NCBI RefSeq assembly: GCF_014252955.1
Contig: NZ_JACMIA010000001.1
Coordinates: 2,936,258 to 3,000,257, forward strand
Length of the DNA stretch: 64,000 nucleotides
DNA from: Stappia sp. 28M-7
GTDB lineage: Bacteria > Pseudomonadota > Alphaproteobacteria > Rhizobiales > Stappiaceae
Direction of reading: 5' to 3'
Both the position numbers and the translations under genes were made by a program. The number at the start of each line of letters is the position of its first letter. Positions within the stretch are counted from its first letter, which is position 1. Below the pieces are notes generated by a model, which was not told where the DNA came from, did no database searches, and worked only from the letters and a program-made list of their open reading frames with translations. Shown here piece by piece: positions 1-8,367 of this stretch.

Positions 1-387
1 GAGCAGAACCGAGGCCAGATCGCCATTGGCCAGAAGATGGGCTAAGGCCCAGATCTTCACCGCCAGCACCATGGGATGCTTGACCGCCTTCTTGATCCGC
101 CCGGTCGGCGCGCCGGAGGCGACCAGAAAGACGAAGACCGGCAGCATCAAGAGCATGGTGACATGCCGCATCCACACCGGCGGATCGTAGAGAAGCGGCG
201 AGCCTTCCGCCCGCGCCGCGCCATAGCCGTAGACCAGCAGCGCGAAGCCGGCGAGCGAGGCGATGGTGAAGGCAATGCGATAGCCGCCGGCGCCGAGCCG
301 GGCCCTCAGGCTGTCGCGCAGATCGGTCATCATCGGAACGGCATGCACGCCGATAAAGACGATGAGTCCCAGGACGAGCAATGTCAT
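1..387 (-). CDS. NnrU family membrane protein (3' part beyond window)
   Basis: The minus strand is open from an ATG at 387 to the window edge, giving the first 129 residues; the C-terminus lies outside. Hydrophobic segments alternate with short loops, beginning with MTLLVLGLIVFIGVHA. The late stretch around residues 105-125 (KHPMVLAVKIWALAHLLANG) matches the pattern of the NnrU family, integral membrane proteins named for a locus needed for nitrite/nitric oxide reductase expression. Family members are usually about 190 residues, so roughly a third is missing. The biochemical role is poorly known. No denitrification gene is visible in the window to support a link. Confidence 0.8.
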   Translation of the reverse strand, partial: MTLLVLGLIVFIGVHAVPMMTDLRDSLRARLGAGGYRIAFTIASLAGFALLVYGYGAARAEGSPLLYDPPVWMRHVTMLLMLPVFVFLVASGAPTGRIKKAVKHPMVLAVKIWALAHLLANGDLASVLL

Positions 388-642
388 GGCGATGAAGTCT
401 CCCTCTGTGTGCGGTCAGGGTTGACCTGCCGTAGCGCCAGGGTCAAGCCGCAGGGACGACCAAGGCCGGCAAGTTTCGCGCAAGGGACCTCACTGTTGCA
501 AGAAAACGACGGGCGCCGCCGTTATTCCGTTGCCCCGGTCAATCCGCAAAAAACCCGATTATCGGCCTAATCCAGCCGCAACCAGCTTGGAGAATCACTG
601 CAAGAGGGGCCATAGTTCGCCCGATTTGGGAGGCCGGATGAG
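388..642. other. intergenic region between nnrU-like and PilZ genes
   Basis: This stretch of about 255 bases separates two divergent genes and must hold both promoters. No convincing gene, repeat or terminator was seen; the open frame running through 76-570 on the plus strand is a low-complexity shadow of the nnrU-like gene. Confidence 0.5.
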
Positions 643-918
643 ATGACGATTCGCGACAGGCGGAGCAGTCCGCGTCACCGCACGCTGAAAAGCGGACGGA
701 TCGTCGTGGATGGCGGGGCGAAAATCCACGAATGCCGCGTCCGCAACCTGTCCGAAGACGGTGCCCTGCTGAAGCTTCCGAGCACCGCCGAGATCCCCGA
801 CCGCTTCGAGCTGCGCATCGTCAACGAAGATATCGTCGTCACCGCCATCGTGCGCTGGCGCACCGCAACCGAACTCGGCATCCAGTTCGAGAGCGAGGAC
901 GACGAGACGGCGGGCTGA
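643..918 (+). CDS. PilZ domain protein
   Basis: A 91-residue protein made almost entirely of one PilZ domain. The N-terminal basic cluster (RRSSPRHR, residues 6-13) corresponds to the RxxxR motif and NLSEDGA (residues 35-41) to the (D/N)xSxxG motif, the two signatures that bind cyclic di-GMP. It is therefore probably a small cytoplasmic c-di-GMP receptor acting on a partner protein. No output domain and no linked cyclase are present in the window. Start chosen at the ATG directly before the basic motif. Confidence 0.85.
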   Translation: MTIRDRRSSPRHRTLKSGRIVVDGGAKIHECRVRNLSEDGALLKLPSTAEIPDRFELRIVNEDIVVTAIVRWRTATELGIQFESEDDETAG

Positions 919-955
919 GCCGCCGTCCCGCAAGGTTCGTCCCGACACGTTTTCC

Positions 956-1828
956 TCAAGGCTGGGGCGCAGCCGGCACGGCCCCGCGCCGCACCGCGAC
1001 CTGCGCGGCCCAGACGCCTGCCAGCACCAGCGCGACACCGGCGATCTGCGCCGGGGCGAGCGCCTGGCCGAGCAGTCCCCAGCCGAGCAGAACCGCGGTG
1101 GTGGGGCTGAGGAAGCCGAGCGAGGCGACAGCCGAGGGCTCCAGCCGCGAGATGCCGCGGAACCACAGCACATAGGTCAGCGCGCTGGACAGGCTCATGT
1201 AGAGGAAGCCGACCATGTTGCGCGCGCTCGGCGCGGGCGGCAGCGGCTCCAGCACGGCAGCCATCGCCACCAGCAGCACCCCGCCGGCGAGAAGCTGCCA
1301 GGCCGCGAAGACGAGCGGGGAGACCGGCGGCTGCCAGCGACGGGTGAGCACCGTGCCCAGCGCCATCGACACCGCACCGCCCAGCGCCGCCGCGATGCCC
1401 ACCGCATCGAGCGCCGCCTCGTTGCGCAGCACCAGCAAGGCGACCCCGCACAGGCCGGCAAGGGCGGCGAGAACCGCAAGGGGCCGGATCGCGCTGCCGA
1501 GAACAACGGCGGCCACGAAGATGACGATGAGCGGCTGGACCGCGCCGACCGTCGCGGCGATGCCGCCGGGCAGCCGGTAGGCGGCAATGAACAGCAGCAC
1601 CATGAAGATGGCAAAGTTCAACGCGCCCAGCACGAAGGACCGCCAGATCCACTCCCCGCGCGGCAACTGGCGCACCAGCAGCAGCAGGAGCAGACCGGCA
1701 GGCAGGACGCGGGCGGCGGACACGAAAACCGGATGGCCGGGAGGCAGCAGCTCGGTCGTGACGATGTAGGTGCTGCCCCAGACCACCGGCGCGAGCGCGG
1801 TGGTCAGAAGATCGGAAGCGCGGAACAT
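956..1828 (-). CDS. DMT superfamily (EamA) transporter
   Basis: A 290-residue integral membrane protein with two tandem EamA repeats, about ten predicted hydrophobic helices, and the opening signature PVVWGSTYIVTTELLP typical of the drug/metabolite exporters related to RhaT and PecM. It probably exports a metabolite or amino acid; the substrate is not predictable. The frame extends upstream to 1930, but the added residues are proline/arginine-rich and unlike the family, so the ATG at 1828 is preferred. It is followed on the same strand side by a nitroreductase gene with a different start, and no operon is certain. Confidence 0.85.
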   Translation of the reverse strand: MFRASDLLTTALAPVVWGSTYIVTTELLPPGHPVFVSAARVLPAGLLLLLLVRQLPRGEWIWRSFVLGALNFAIFMVLLFIAAYRLPGGIAATVGAVQPLIVIFVAAVVLGSAIRPLAVLAALAGLCGVALLVLRNEAALDAVGIAAALGGAVSMALGTVLTRRWQPPVSPLVFAAWQLLAGGVLLVAMAAVLEPLPPAPSARNMVGFLYMSLSSALTYVLWFRGISRLEPSAVASLGFLSPTTAVLLGWGLLGQALAPAQIAGVALVLAGVWAAQVAVRRGAVPAAPQP

Positions 1829-1938
1829 GACGGGCCTCGTTTGAGGAAGGGCGGGAACGGGCCGGACGGCAGGAACGCCGCCCGGCGATCTTGGCGGGCG
1901 CGAGAGGGGCAGACAAGCCCCCTCGCCCAACTGGCAGA

Positions 1939-2559
1939 TCAGGCGTGCGACAGCACCTCGCGGAGCGGACGACGCGGCTTTTGCGGCCAGTTGCCGGGCG
2001 CGGCGCGGCCGACGGCGAGCAGCATCACCGGCACTTCGCCCTCGGCGAGATCGAACTCGGCCGTGACGCGGGCCGGATCGAAGCCGACCATCGCACCGCT
2101 GGCGAGCCCCCTGGCCGCGGCGGCCACCATCATGAAGGAGGCGGCAAGCGTCGCCGAGCGCACCGCCTCGTCGCGGGCGGCAACCGGGTCCGCGCCATAG
2201 GCATCGGCAACGGCGCGGGTCCAGTCGGCGACCATGCCAGCCGGCATGAACCCGGCCTCGACAGACGGGCGCAGCCGCTCGCCGAGACCCTCTGCATCCG
2301 GATGGCTGCCGACGATGATGAAGGTGACGGCAGCCTCCGACACCTTGGCCTGACCATAGGCCGCCTCGCGCAGCCGCGCCTTGGCCTCCGGCGAGGCAAC
2401 GGCGATGAAACGCCAGTTCTGCAGGTTGTAGGCGCTGGGCGCGCGCGTCGCGAGATGGACGAGCTCCTCGACCTCGGCGACGGCAAGGCCGACGGCGGGA
2501 TCGAACAGGTTGGCCGAGACGCGGCCTTCCAGAAGGGTGGCGATATCGGTGGCGGTCAT
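1939..2559 (-). CDS. nitroreductase family protein
   Basis: A 206-residue FMN-dependent nitroreductase-fold protein. The N-terminal RAPSAYNLQNWRFIAV (about residues 39-54) is the typical FMN phosphate/ribityl binding stretch of the NfsA/NfsB/RutE superfamily, and the C-terminal region RPLREVLS is also family-like. It should reduce nitro or quinone substrates, or an enone, using NAD(P)H in the cytoplasm. The ATG at 2559 is chosen because upstream residues do not resemble the family. It is divergent from the LysR gene at 2686, which probably regulates it. Confidence 0.85.
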   Translation of the reverse strand: MTATDIATLLEGRVSANLFDPAVGLAVAEVEELVHLATRAPSAYNLQNWRFIAVASPEAKARLREAAYGQAKVSEAAVTFIIVGSHPDAEGLGERLRPSVEAGFMPAGMVADWTRAVADAYGADPVAARDEAVRSATLAASFMMVAAAARGLASGAMVGFDPARVTAEFDLAEGEVPVMLLAVGRAAPGNWPQKPRRPLREVLSHA

Positions 2560-2648
2560 GGTGCGATTTCTCCGTGAACAGTACCGGGAGCCCGTGCTCC
2601 CTGCGTTGCCCAAGAGATATTCCCGTTCCCTATCTGCGATAATCCGGC

Positions 2649-2682
2649 TATTCATCCAATCACTCGCAACGGATAGTGAATA
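2649..2682. promoter_or_regulatory. inverted repeat in nitroreductase/LysR divergent promoter
   Basis: TATTCA at 2649-2654 is mirrored by TGAATA at 2677-2682, just upstream of the LysR start. It lies in the only shared control region, so it may be the LysR autoregulatory site. The arms are short and this is a suggestion only. Confidence 0.3.
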
Positions 2683-2685
2683 ATC

Positions 2686-3579
2686 ATGGAACAGCTCACC
2701 GCACTTCGCATCTTCCGCCGGGTGGTGGACGACGGCTCCTTCGCCGGAGCCGCGCGCAGCCTGTCGCTATCGCCGGCGGCGATCAGCAAGAATGTCGGCG
2801 AGTTGGAAGCCCATCTCGGCGTGCGCCTGCTCAACCGCACGACCCGGCGGATGAGCCTGACCGAGCCGGGCCGGCTCTACTATGAGCAGGTGGCCCGCAT
2901 TCTCGACGATCTCGCCGAGGCGGACGGGTCGATGCAGCCGCTGCGTCACCGGCCGAGCGGCCTGCTGCGGGTTGCGGCGCCGATCAGCCTGACGGTGACC
3001 CGCCTGTCGCGCACGTTCACCGCCTTCATGCAGGCCTATCCGGAGGTGGAGATCGACCTGCACCTGGACGACCGGCGGGTCGACCTGGTCAAGGACGGCT
3101 TCGACATCGCCATTCGCGGCACGCCGAAGCTGGAGGATTCCAGTCTCGTTGCCCGGCGGCTGATGGTGATGCGCCACGTGATCTGCGGGGCGCCCGGTTA
3201 TTTCGACAAGGCCGGACGGCCGCGCCACCCGGAGGAGCTGGCGAGCCACCGGATCGTGCAGTTCTCGCTGTCCGGCAATGCCACGGAATGGATGCTGGAG
3301 CGCGCGGGCGAGCGCGTGACGATGCCGGTCGCAAGCCGCTACCGGGTGTCGACCAGCCTTGCCGTGCGCGAGGCGCTGCTGGACGGCTACGGCCTGTCGC
3401 TGATCCCCGCCCCTTACGTGCGCGAGGAGATCGCCTCCGGGCGGCTGGAGACGGTGCTGGACGGCTGGGCTGCGGCGGATACGCAGGTCTATGCGGTCTA
3501 TCCCTCGCGCCGCTACCTGCTGCCGAAGGTGCGCGCGCTGATCGACTTCCTGGCCGAGGACCTGCAGGACGAGGCGTGA
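2686..3579 (+). CDS. LysR family transcriptional regulator
   Basis: A 297-residue regulator with an N-terminal winged HTH (residues 1-60, including DDGSFAGAARSLSLSPAAIS and LLNRTTRRMSLTEPG) and a C-terminal effector-binding domain of the periplasmic-binding-protein type. The sequence style (RTTRRMSLTEPGRLYYEQ) places it with the AaeR/DmlR-like group of LysR proteins. It diverges from the nitroreductase gene, the most likely target, and converges on the MFS gene ending at 3586. The effector is unknown. Confidence 0.92.
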   Translation: MEQLTALRIFRRVVDDGSFAGAARSLSLSPAAISKNVGELEAHLGVRLLNRTTRRMSLTEPGRLYYEQVARILDDLAEADGSMQPLRHRPSGLLRVAAPISLTVTRLSRTFTAFMQAYPEVEIDLHLDDRRVDLVKDGFDIAIRGTPKLEDSSLVARRLMVMRHVICGAPGYFDKAGRPRHPEELASHRIVQFSLSGNATEWMLERAGERVTMPVASRYRVSTSLAVREALLDGYGLSLIPAPYVREEIASGRLETVLDGWAAADTQVYAVYPSRRYLLPKVRALIDFLAEDLQDEA

Positions 3580-3585
3580 AAGGCC

Positions 3586-4812
3586 TTAGCGCGGAGCCTT
3601 AAGCGCCGCGAACCAGAAGCCGAGGCACAGCGACAGCGCGCCGACGAAGATCGCCGCCAGCACCGCGCCATAGCCGCCTGAGGCCTGCCACAGCAGCGCG
3701 GCGGCGAGCGGGGCGAGCGCCTGCATCAGGTTCATCGGCCCGGTGAGTGAGCCGCTGACCGCGCCATAGGCCTCGCGGCTGACCATCTCCGGCACGGCGA
3801 GGCCGCGCACGATGGTGATCATGCCGTTGGCCGCACCGTAGACGGCGGCGACGGCGCCGATCACCAGCACCGAGGGCGGAGCGAAGGCGAGCGCCGCAGC
3901 GGCGAGCGGAAAGACGATGACGACCGCCGAGCCGATGACCCGCACGGGTGCCGCCGGTGCCAGCATGCGGATGGCGATGCGCCCGGCGACCTGGGCCGGG
4001 CCGATCACCGCCATCACCGCAACGACGCCGGCCGCATCCAGCCCCCGCTCCAGCAGCAGCGGATAGAGATGATAGGTCAGCGAGGAAAACGCCGCCGCAT
4101 AGGAGACCCAGGCAAGCATCAGGCCCCAATAGGACGGCCGGCGCATCGCCGCCGCCACCGCACGGCGCCCCGAGAGCGGCGCGCTGCCGTCCTCGTACAC
4201 CGGAGCGGGCGCATCGCGCGCCGGATTGATCGCCAGGAAATAGAGCGAGGCGCACAGCAGGCCGTTGACGCCAGCCATCACCACCAGCGCGCCGCGCCAG
4301 CCCTGCGTCTCGATCAGGAGCTGGATGACCGGAATGAAGACGGTGCTGGCGAACCCGCCCCACAGGGTGAGCGCGGTGATGCCGCCGCGCGCCCGCAAGG
4401 GGCCGACACGGCGGGCGATGACGGCAAAGGCCGGCTCGTAGAGCGTTGCCGCCTGCAGCATGCCGAGCCCGGCCAGCACCACATAGAAGGCGGTGACCTC
4501 TTCCACCTGCGACCAGGCGAGAAGCAGCAGGCCGGCAAGCACGGAGGCGCCCGCCATGATGTAGCGCCCGCGCCCCCGGTCGATGGCCGCGCCGACCGGA
4601 TAGGCGGCCATGCTGGCGAGCACCACGCCGAGGGTTGCGGCCCCGTAGAGAACCGGCTTGGACCAGCCGAGATCGCCGCGCATCGCCTCGGCGATCAGCG
4701 GGAAGCCGTAGAACAGCGTGCCCCAGGAACAGATCTGCGCGATGCCGAGCGCCGTGATGAACCAGCCGGTTCCGGCTGCTTGCGCATCAACGCCAAGGGG
4801 GCGCTGCGACAT
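3586..4812 (-). CDS. MFS transporter
   Basis: A 408-residue major facilitator superfamily permease with about twelve hydrophobic segments. GWFITALGIAQICSWGTLFYGFPLI opens the first helix region, and AAIDRGRGRYIM (about residues 80-91) is the loop 2-3 motif in an OFA/monocarboxylate-like form. The substrate is unknown. The open frame reaches 5001, but the ATG at 4812 immediately precedes the conserved part and the upstream residues are Cys/Arg/Pro-rich and unlikely to be translated. It ends six bases past the LysR stop, in a convergent arrangement. Confidence 0.87.
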   Translation of the reverse strand: MSQRPLGVDAQAAGTGWFITALGIAQICSWGTLFYGFPLIAEAMRGDLGWSKPVLYGAATLGVVLASMAAYPVGAAIDRGRGRYIMAGASVLAGLLLLAWSQVEEVTAFYVVLAGLGMLQAATLYEPAFAVIARRVGPLRARGGITALTLWGGFASTVFIPVIQLLIETQGWRGALVVMAGVNGLLCASLYFLAINPARDAPAPVYEDGSAPLSGRRAVAAAMRRPSYWGLMLAWVSYAAAFSSLTYHLYPLLLERGLDAAGVVAVMAVIGPAQVAGRIAIRMLAPAAPVRVIGSAVVIVFPLAAAALAFAPPSVLVIGAVAAVYGAANGMITIVRGLAVPEMVSREAYGAVSGSLTGPMNLMQALAPLAAALLWQASGGYGAVLAAIFVGALSLCLGFWFAALKAPR

Positions 4813-5063
4813 CTCACATGGTCCTTGTGAAACCGGGCCGGAGCGGCGCCGGGCATTGGCGGGTCGAACGTTCGAAACGGGCAGCCGCAGGCAAGAACGG
4901 CAAGGGAAAGGCAGGATCGGCGGGGCGGGTACGGTCGGCGCAGTCCTCCCCTGACAGGAACACCGGGCCGCGCCGCACGCCTTCTTCGAAAACCAGAACA
5001 AGGGTTACGGCGCAGCTTGCCGCCCGGCAAGAGCTTTCCTTCGCGCGAAACGGCAGGCCGGCG

Positions 5064-6155
5064 TCAGTCCGCCCTGCCCGCCACCCGCGATCCGCGCTCG
5101 TACCAGCCGCGCGACCGGTTGACGATCCACACCACCGACAGCATCACCGGCACCTCGACCAGCACGCCGACGACGGTGGCGAGCGCGGCCCCCGAATTCA
5201 GCCCGAACAGGGCGATGGCCGCCGCGACCGCGAGCTCGAAGAAGTTGGAGGCGCCGATCAGGGCGGACGGGCCGGCGACGCAATGCTGCTCGCCAGAGAT
5301 CCGGTTAAGCAGGTAGGCGAGGCCCGAGTTGAAATAGACCTGGATCAGGATCGGCACGGCGATCAGCGCGATGATCAGCGGCTGGGCGATGATGCGCTCG
5401 CCCTGGAAGCCGAAGAGCAGAACCAGGGTCGCCAGAAGCGACACCAGCGAGAGCGGCTGCAGCAGCCCGACCAGCCGGTCGAGCGCCCGCTGTCCGCCGC
5501 TCGCCAGCAGTCGGCGGCGCACCAGCTGCGCAACGATCACCGGCAGCACGATATAGAGCACCACCGAGATCAGCAGCGTATCCCAGGGCACCGTGATCGC
5601 GGACAGGCCCAGCAGCAGACCGACGATGGGCGCGAAGGCGACGATCATGATCGCATCGTTCAGCGCCACCTGCGACAGGGTGAAATTGGGCTCGCCGCGC
5701 GTCAGGCTGGACCACACGAACACCATCGCCGTGCAGGGCGCGGCCGCCAGGATGATCAGGCCGGCGATATAGGAATCGATCTCGCCCTCCGGCAGCCAGG
5801 GCCGGAACAGGAAGCCGATGAACAGCCAGCCGAGCAGCGCCATCGAAAATGGCTTCACCGCCCAGTTGATGAACAACGTGACGCCGATACCCCGCCAGAA
5901 CGTGCCGACCTGGGCCAGCGAGGCGAAATCCACGCGCAGCAGCATCGGCACGATCATCAGCCAGATCAGCACGGCGACCGGCAGGTTGACCTGCGCGACC
6001 TCGGCGGAGGCGATTGCGCCGAACACGCCGGGCAGCAGATGCCCGAGGCCGATGCCGGCAACGATGCACAGCGCAACCCAGACCGTGAGGTATTTCTCGA
6101 AGAAACCGATGGCCGGGGCATCCTGCGCCTCCGCCACGAGAGCGTGATCCGTCAT
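5064..6155 (-). CDS. acr3: ACR3 family arsenite efflux permease
   Basis: A 363-residue, ten-helix arsenite exporter of the ACR3 (BART superfamily) type. The family's essential membrane cysteine is present in AAPCTAMVFVW (C141), and the conserved glutamate lies in GASNFFELAVAA. It extrudes As(III), and often Sb(III), across the inner membrane using the proton motive force. It is the last gene of an arsR-arsC-acr3 operon, 20 bases behind arsC. The frame runs upstream through arsC in another register, but the ATG at 6155 fits the family length. Confidence 0.93.
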   Translation of the reverse strand: MTDHALVAEAQDAPAIGFFEKYLTVWVALCIVAGIGLGHLLPGVFGAIASAEVAQVNLPVAVLIWLMIVPMLLRVDFASLAQVGTFWRGIGVTLFINWAVKPFSMALLGWLFIGFLFRPWLPEGEIDSYIAGLIILAAAPCTAMVFVWSSLTRGEPNFTLSQVALNDAIMIVAFAPIVGLLLGLSAITVPWDTLLISVVLYIVLPVIVAQLVRRRLLASGGQRALDRLVGLLQPLSLVSLLATLVLLFGFQGERIIAQPLIIALIAVPILIQVYFNSGLAYLLNRISGEQHCVAGPSALIGASNFFELAVAAAIALFGLNSGAALATVVGVLVEVPVMLSVVWIVNRSRGWYERGSRVAGRAD

Positions 6156-6175
6156 GTGACTGTCCCTGAATGCGG

Positions 6176-6697
6176 TCAGCCTGCGCGAGGCAGGTCGCGG
6201 CCGATCTCCCCGAGCCGCGCCTGAAGCGTCATGCGGTCGAGCGAGGCCAGCGGAAGAGCGGTGAAGATGGAGATGCGGGTGGAAAGCATGCGCCAGGTGT
6301 CGGCAAAGGCAAGCGCCTGCGCGGTTTCCGTCCCCTCGACGGCCGCAGGATCGGGCACGCCCCAATGGGCGGTCATCGGCTGGCCCGGCCAGACGGGGCA
6401 GGCCTCGCCGGCCGCGTTGTCGCAGACGGTGAAGACGAAATCCATCACCGGGGCGTCCGGGGCGGCGAACTCCTCCCAGCTCTTGGAGCGGGCAAAGACT
6501 GTCTCGATCCCGAGCTTGCCGAGCAGGGCCAGCGCCTGCGGATGGACCTCGCCCTTGGGCTGCGAGCCGGCGGAAAATGCACGGAACCGTCCCTTGCCGT
6601 CCCGGTTGAGGATCGCCTCGGCCAGGATCGAGCGGGCGGAATTTCCGGTGCACAGAAACAGCACGTTGTAGATGCGATCGCTCATGTTGCTCTCCAT
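6176..6697 (-). CDS. arsC: arsenate reductase, thioredoxin-coupled LMW-phosphatase type
   Basis: A 173-residue cytoplasmic arsenate reductase with the low-molecular-weight phosphatase fold. The P-loop CTGNSARS starts at C16. Two further cysteines, C92 and C100 (VCDNAAGEAC), lie where the redox relay of thioredoxin-linked ArsC enzymes lies, so it probably uses the three-cysteine mechanism to reduce As(V) to As(III). The ATG at 6697 has a strong GGAGG four bases away; an in-frame ATG at 6685 is also possible. The product feeds Acr3, encoded just downstream. Confidence 0.92.
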   Translation of the reverse strand: MESNMSDRIYNVLFLCTGNSARSILAEAILNRDGKGRFRAFSAGSQPKGEVHPQALALLGKLGIETVFARSKSWEEFAAPDAPVMDFVFTVCDNAAGEACPVWPGQPMTAHWGVPDPAAVEGTETAQALAFADTWRMLSTRISIFTALPLASLDRMTLQARLGEIGRDLPRAG

Positions 6698-6728
6698 GTT
6701 TCCTCCGGCGCGGACGACCGGCCGAGGG

Positions 6729-7061
6729 TCAGCACTTGCAGGTCACCGCGTCGATCACCGGGCGGCAGAGCTCGGGCGCGCCGTTGCAGCAGTCCTCCAT
6801 CAGGAAGGCCAGCAGATCGCGGAAGCCCGTCATGTCGGCGGTGTAGCGCACGCTGCGCCCCTCCCGCTCGGCGCGGATGAGACCGGCCTGGGTCAGCGTC
6901 TTGAGATGGGCGGAGACGGTGTTCTGGACCGCGCCGAGGCGAGCCGAGACATCGCCGGCGGCAATGCCGTCCGGCCCGGCCTGCACCAGCAGGCGGAAGA
7001 TGTCGAGCCGGGTCTCCTGCCCGAGAGCTGCAAGGGCGGCGAGTGCGGATATCTTATCCAT
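6729..7061 (-). CDS. arsR: ArsR/SmtB family arsenic-responsive repressor
   Basis: A 110-residue winged-helix repressor, first gene of the ars operon. The HTH covers about residues 35-60 (SARLGAVQNTVSAHLKTL). It lacks the classic ELCVCDL metal site in the recognition helix. Instead it has a cysteine-rich C-terminus (C91, C92, C99, C108, C110), as in ArsR proteins that bind As(III) with C-terminal thiols. It should repress its own operon until arsenite binds. A palindromic site overlaps the promoter region just upstream. Confidence 0.92.
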   Translation of the reverse strand: MDKISALAALAALGQETRLDIFRLLVQAGPDGIAAGDVSARLGAVQNTVSAHLKTLTQAGLIRAEREGRSVRYTADMTGFRDLLAFLMEDCCNGAPELCRPVIDAVTCKC

Positions 7062-7075
7062 TTATCTCTCCTTCT

Positions 7076-7094
7076 GGATATATCGATACATTGA
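7076..7094. promoter_or_regulatory. candidate ArsR operator
   Basis: An AT-rich dyad centred on TATCGATA (7081-7088) lies 15-30 bases upstream of the arsR start, on the promoter side. ArsR-family operators are AT-rich imperfect palindromes in this position. No competing dyad was noticed in the arsR upstream region. Confidence 0.45.
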
Positions 7095-7182
7095 GAAGAC
7101 ACCCTCCGCAAGCGGCTTGACGCGCGCATCCGCATTCGCCAATCTTGAAACGTTATTACATAACAAATCAGGATCCCGAAGC

Positions 7183-7533
7183 ATGCGCCTTTTTGTCAAT
7201 CCGTTCGCCCCGCGCGACCGGCGCCCCTCCCGCCCCGAGACGGCCGCAAACGGCGCCGAGGCGGAGGCGGAACGGCACGCCCAGCGCCAGCGCATCAAGG
7301 AGGCGGTGCGCAAGGTGCTGGCGCCCGGCGAGGACGCGGTGATTTCCATCAGCGAGCTTGCCTGCGGCGAGGATGGCTGCCCGGACGTGGAAACTGTGAT
7401 CGGCATCCACGAGGCCGGCGCGCCCACGCGCCGGCTGCGCCTGCACCTGCCGCTGGCCGAGGTGGGCCTTGCGGATATCGCGGCTGCCGCAGAGGATGCC
7501 CGCCGAACCGCAGACAAGGACGCTTCCGCATGA
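7183..7533 (+). CDS. small protein with paired cysteines, function unknown
   Basis: A 116-residue cytoplasmic protein with no recognised family. It has a proline/arginine-rich start, a charged helix (about residues 25-48) and a central ISELACGEDGCPDVET segment holding C61 and C66 in a CxxxxC pair, followed by a short beta/alpha-like tail. The pair could bind a metal or form a disulfide. It diverges from the ars operon, and its stop overlaps the start of the methyltransferase gene (ATGA at 7530), so the two are probably translated together. The upstream in-frame extension lies within arsR and is not credible. Confidence 0.65.
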   Translation: MRLFVNPFAPRDRRPSRPETAANGAEAEAERHAQRQRIKEAVRKVLAPGEDAVISISELACGEDGCPDVETVIGIHEAGAPTRRLRLHLPLAEVGLADIAAAAEDARRTADKDASA

Positions 7534-8285
7534 GCACGAACCCCGTCGACCTGATGACCGAACGTCTGCTGGACGAGGCGGGAATCGCCCCCGGCTGGAC
7601 GGTGGTCGATATCGGCTGCGGGCCCGGCGCGGTGACGCGGATGATCGCCCGCCGCGTCGGCCCTGGGGGCCGGGTGCTGGCCGTCGACCGCGATCCCGCC
7701 ATGCTGGACATCACCCGGCGCATGGCGGCGGACGAAGGCCTTGCCAATGTGAGCGTCATCGAGGGCGGCTTCGATGCGGAGATTCCCGGTCACGGAATGA
7801 TCGACGCCGTCGTCGGCCGCAGGGTGCTGATGTACCAGGCGGACCCGGTCGCGGCGGTCGAAGCGCTTGCCCACGCGCTCAGGCCCGGCGGGGTCGTCGC
7901 CTTTCATGAGCACGACGCCTCACGGCTGGCGACCGGGCGCCATCCCCTGCCCCTGCATGACGAGGTGCGTGACTGGCTGGCAAGGATGCTGAGCCGAGAA
8001 GGCGCGCGGCTCGACATGGGACTGACGCTGCACGAGGTGATGAGCGCGGCGGGCCTTGCCGTCGAGAGCGTGCGGGCGGAGGCGAACCTCCTGACCCCCG
8101 ACAGCAGCTATCCCGTCGGCATGATCGTGCGGGCGGTGATGCCCCGGCTGGAGCGCTTCGGCATCACCGACATGGCCAGCGCCGATCCGGACACGCTGGA
8201 CGAGCGGCTGCGAGAGGAGCGGCAGGCGAACGGTGCCACCTGCCTGTGGGAGCTGGTGTTCCGCGCCGTTGCCCGGAAGGTGTGA
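7530..8285 (+). CDS. class I SAM-dependent methyltransferase
   Basis: A 251-residue methyltransferase. Motif I is VVDIGCGPG (about residues 25-33), followed by the acidic ribose-binding VLAVDRDPAML and a post-motif region ALRPGGVVAFHEHD. The N-terminal half is Rossmann-like; the C-terminal half probably caps the substrate site. It is translationally coupled to the small CxxxxC protein. Although it sits next to arsenic genes it lacks the conserved cysteines of ArsM arsenite methyltransferases, so the substrate is more likely a small organic molecule. Confidence 0.85.
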   Translation: MSTNPVDLMTERLLDEAGIAPGWTVVDIGCGPGAVTRMIARRVGPGGRVLAVDRDPAMLDITRRMAADEGLANVSVIEGGFDAEIPGHGMIDAVVGRRVLMYQADPVAAVEALAHALRPGGVVAFHEHDASRLATGRHPLPLHDEVRDWLARMLSREGARLDMGLTLHEVMSAAGLAVESVRAEANLLTPDSSYPVGMIVRAVMPRLERFGITDMASADPDTLDERLREERQANGATCLWELVFRAVARKV

Positions 8286-8367
8286 GCGCTTCTCTGCCCG
8301 TCCGGTTGACCGACACAATCGTTCGATATAATGAACAATTGTGCGAAACGATGGATGGAGCGCGGAA

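Noticed and set aside
4818-6224. 468-codon open frame antisense to acr3
   Set aside because: The product is a Gln/Arg/Asp-rich mixture typical of the antisense of a hydrophobic membrane protein; the minus strand clearly encodes Acr3.
7530-8285. ArsM arsenite methyltransferase
   Set aside because: It lies beside ars genes but lacks the conserved arsenic-binding cysteines.
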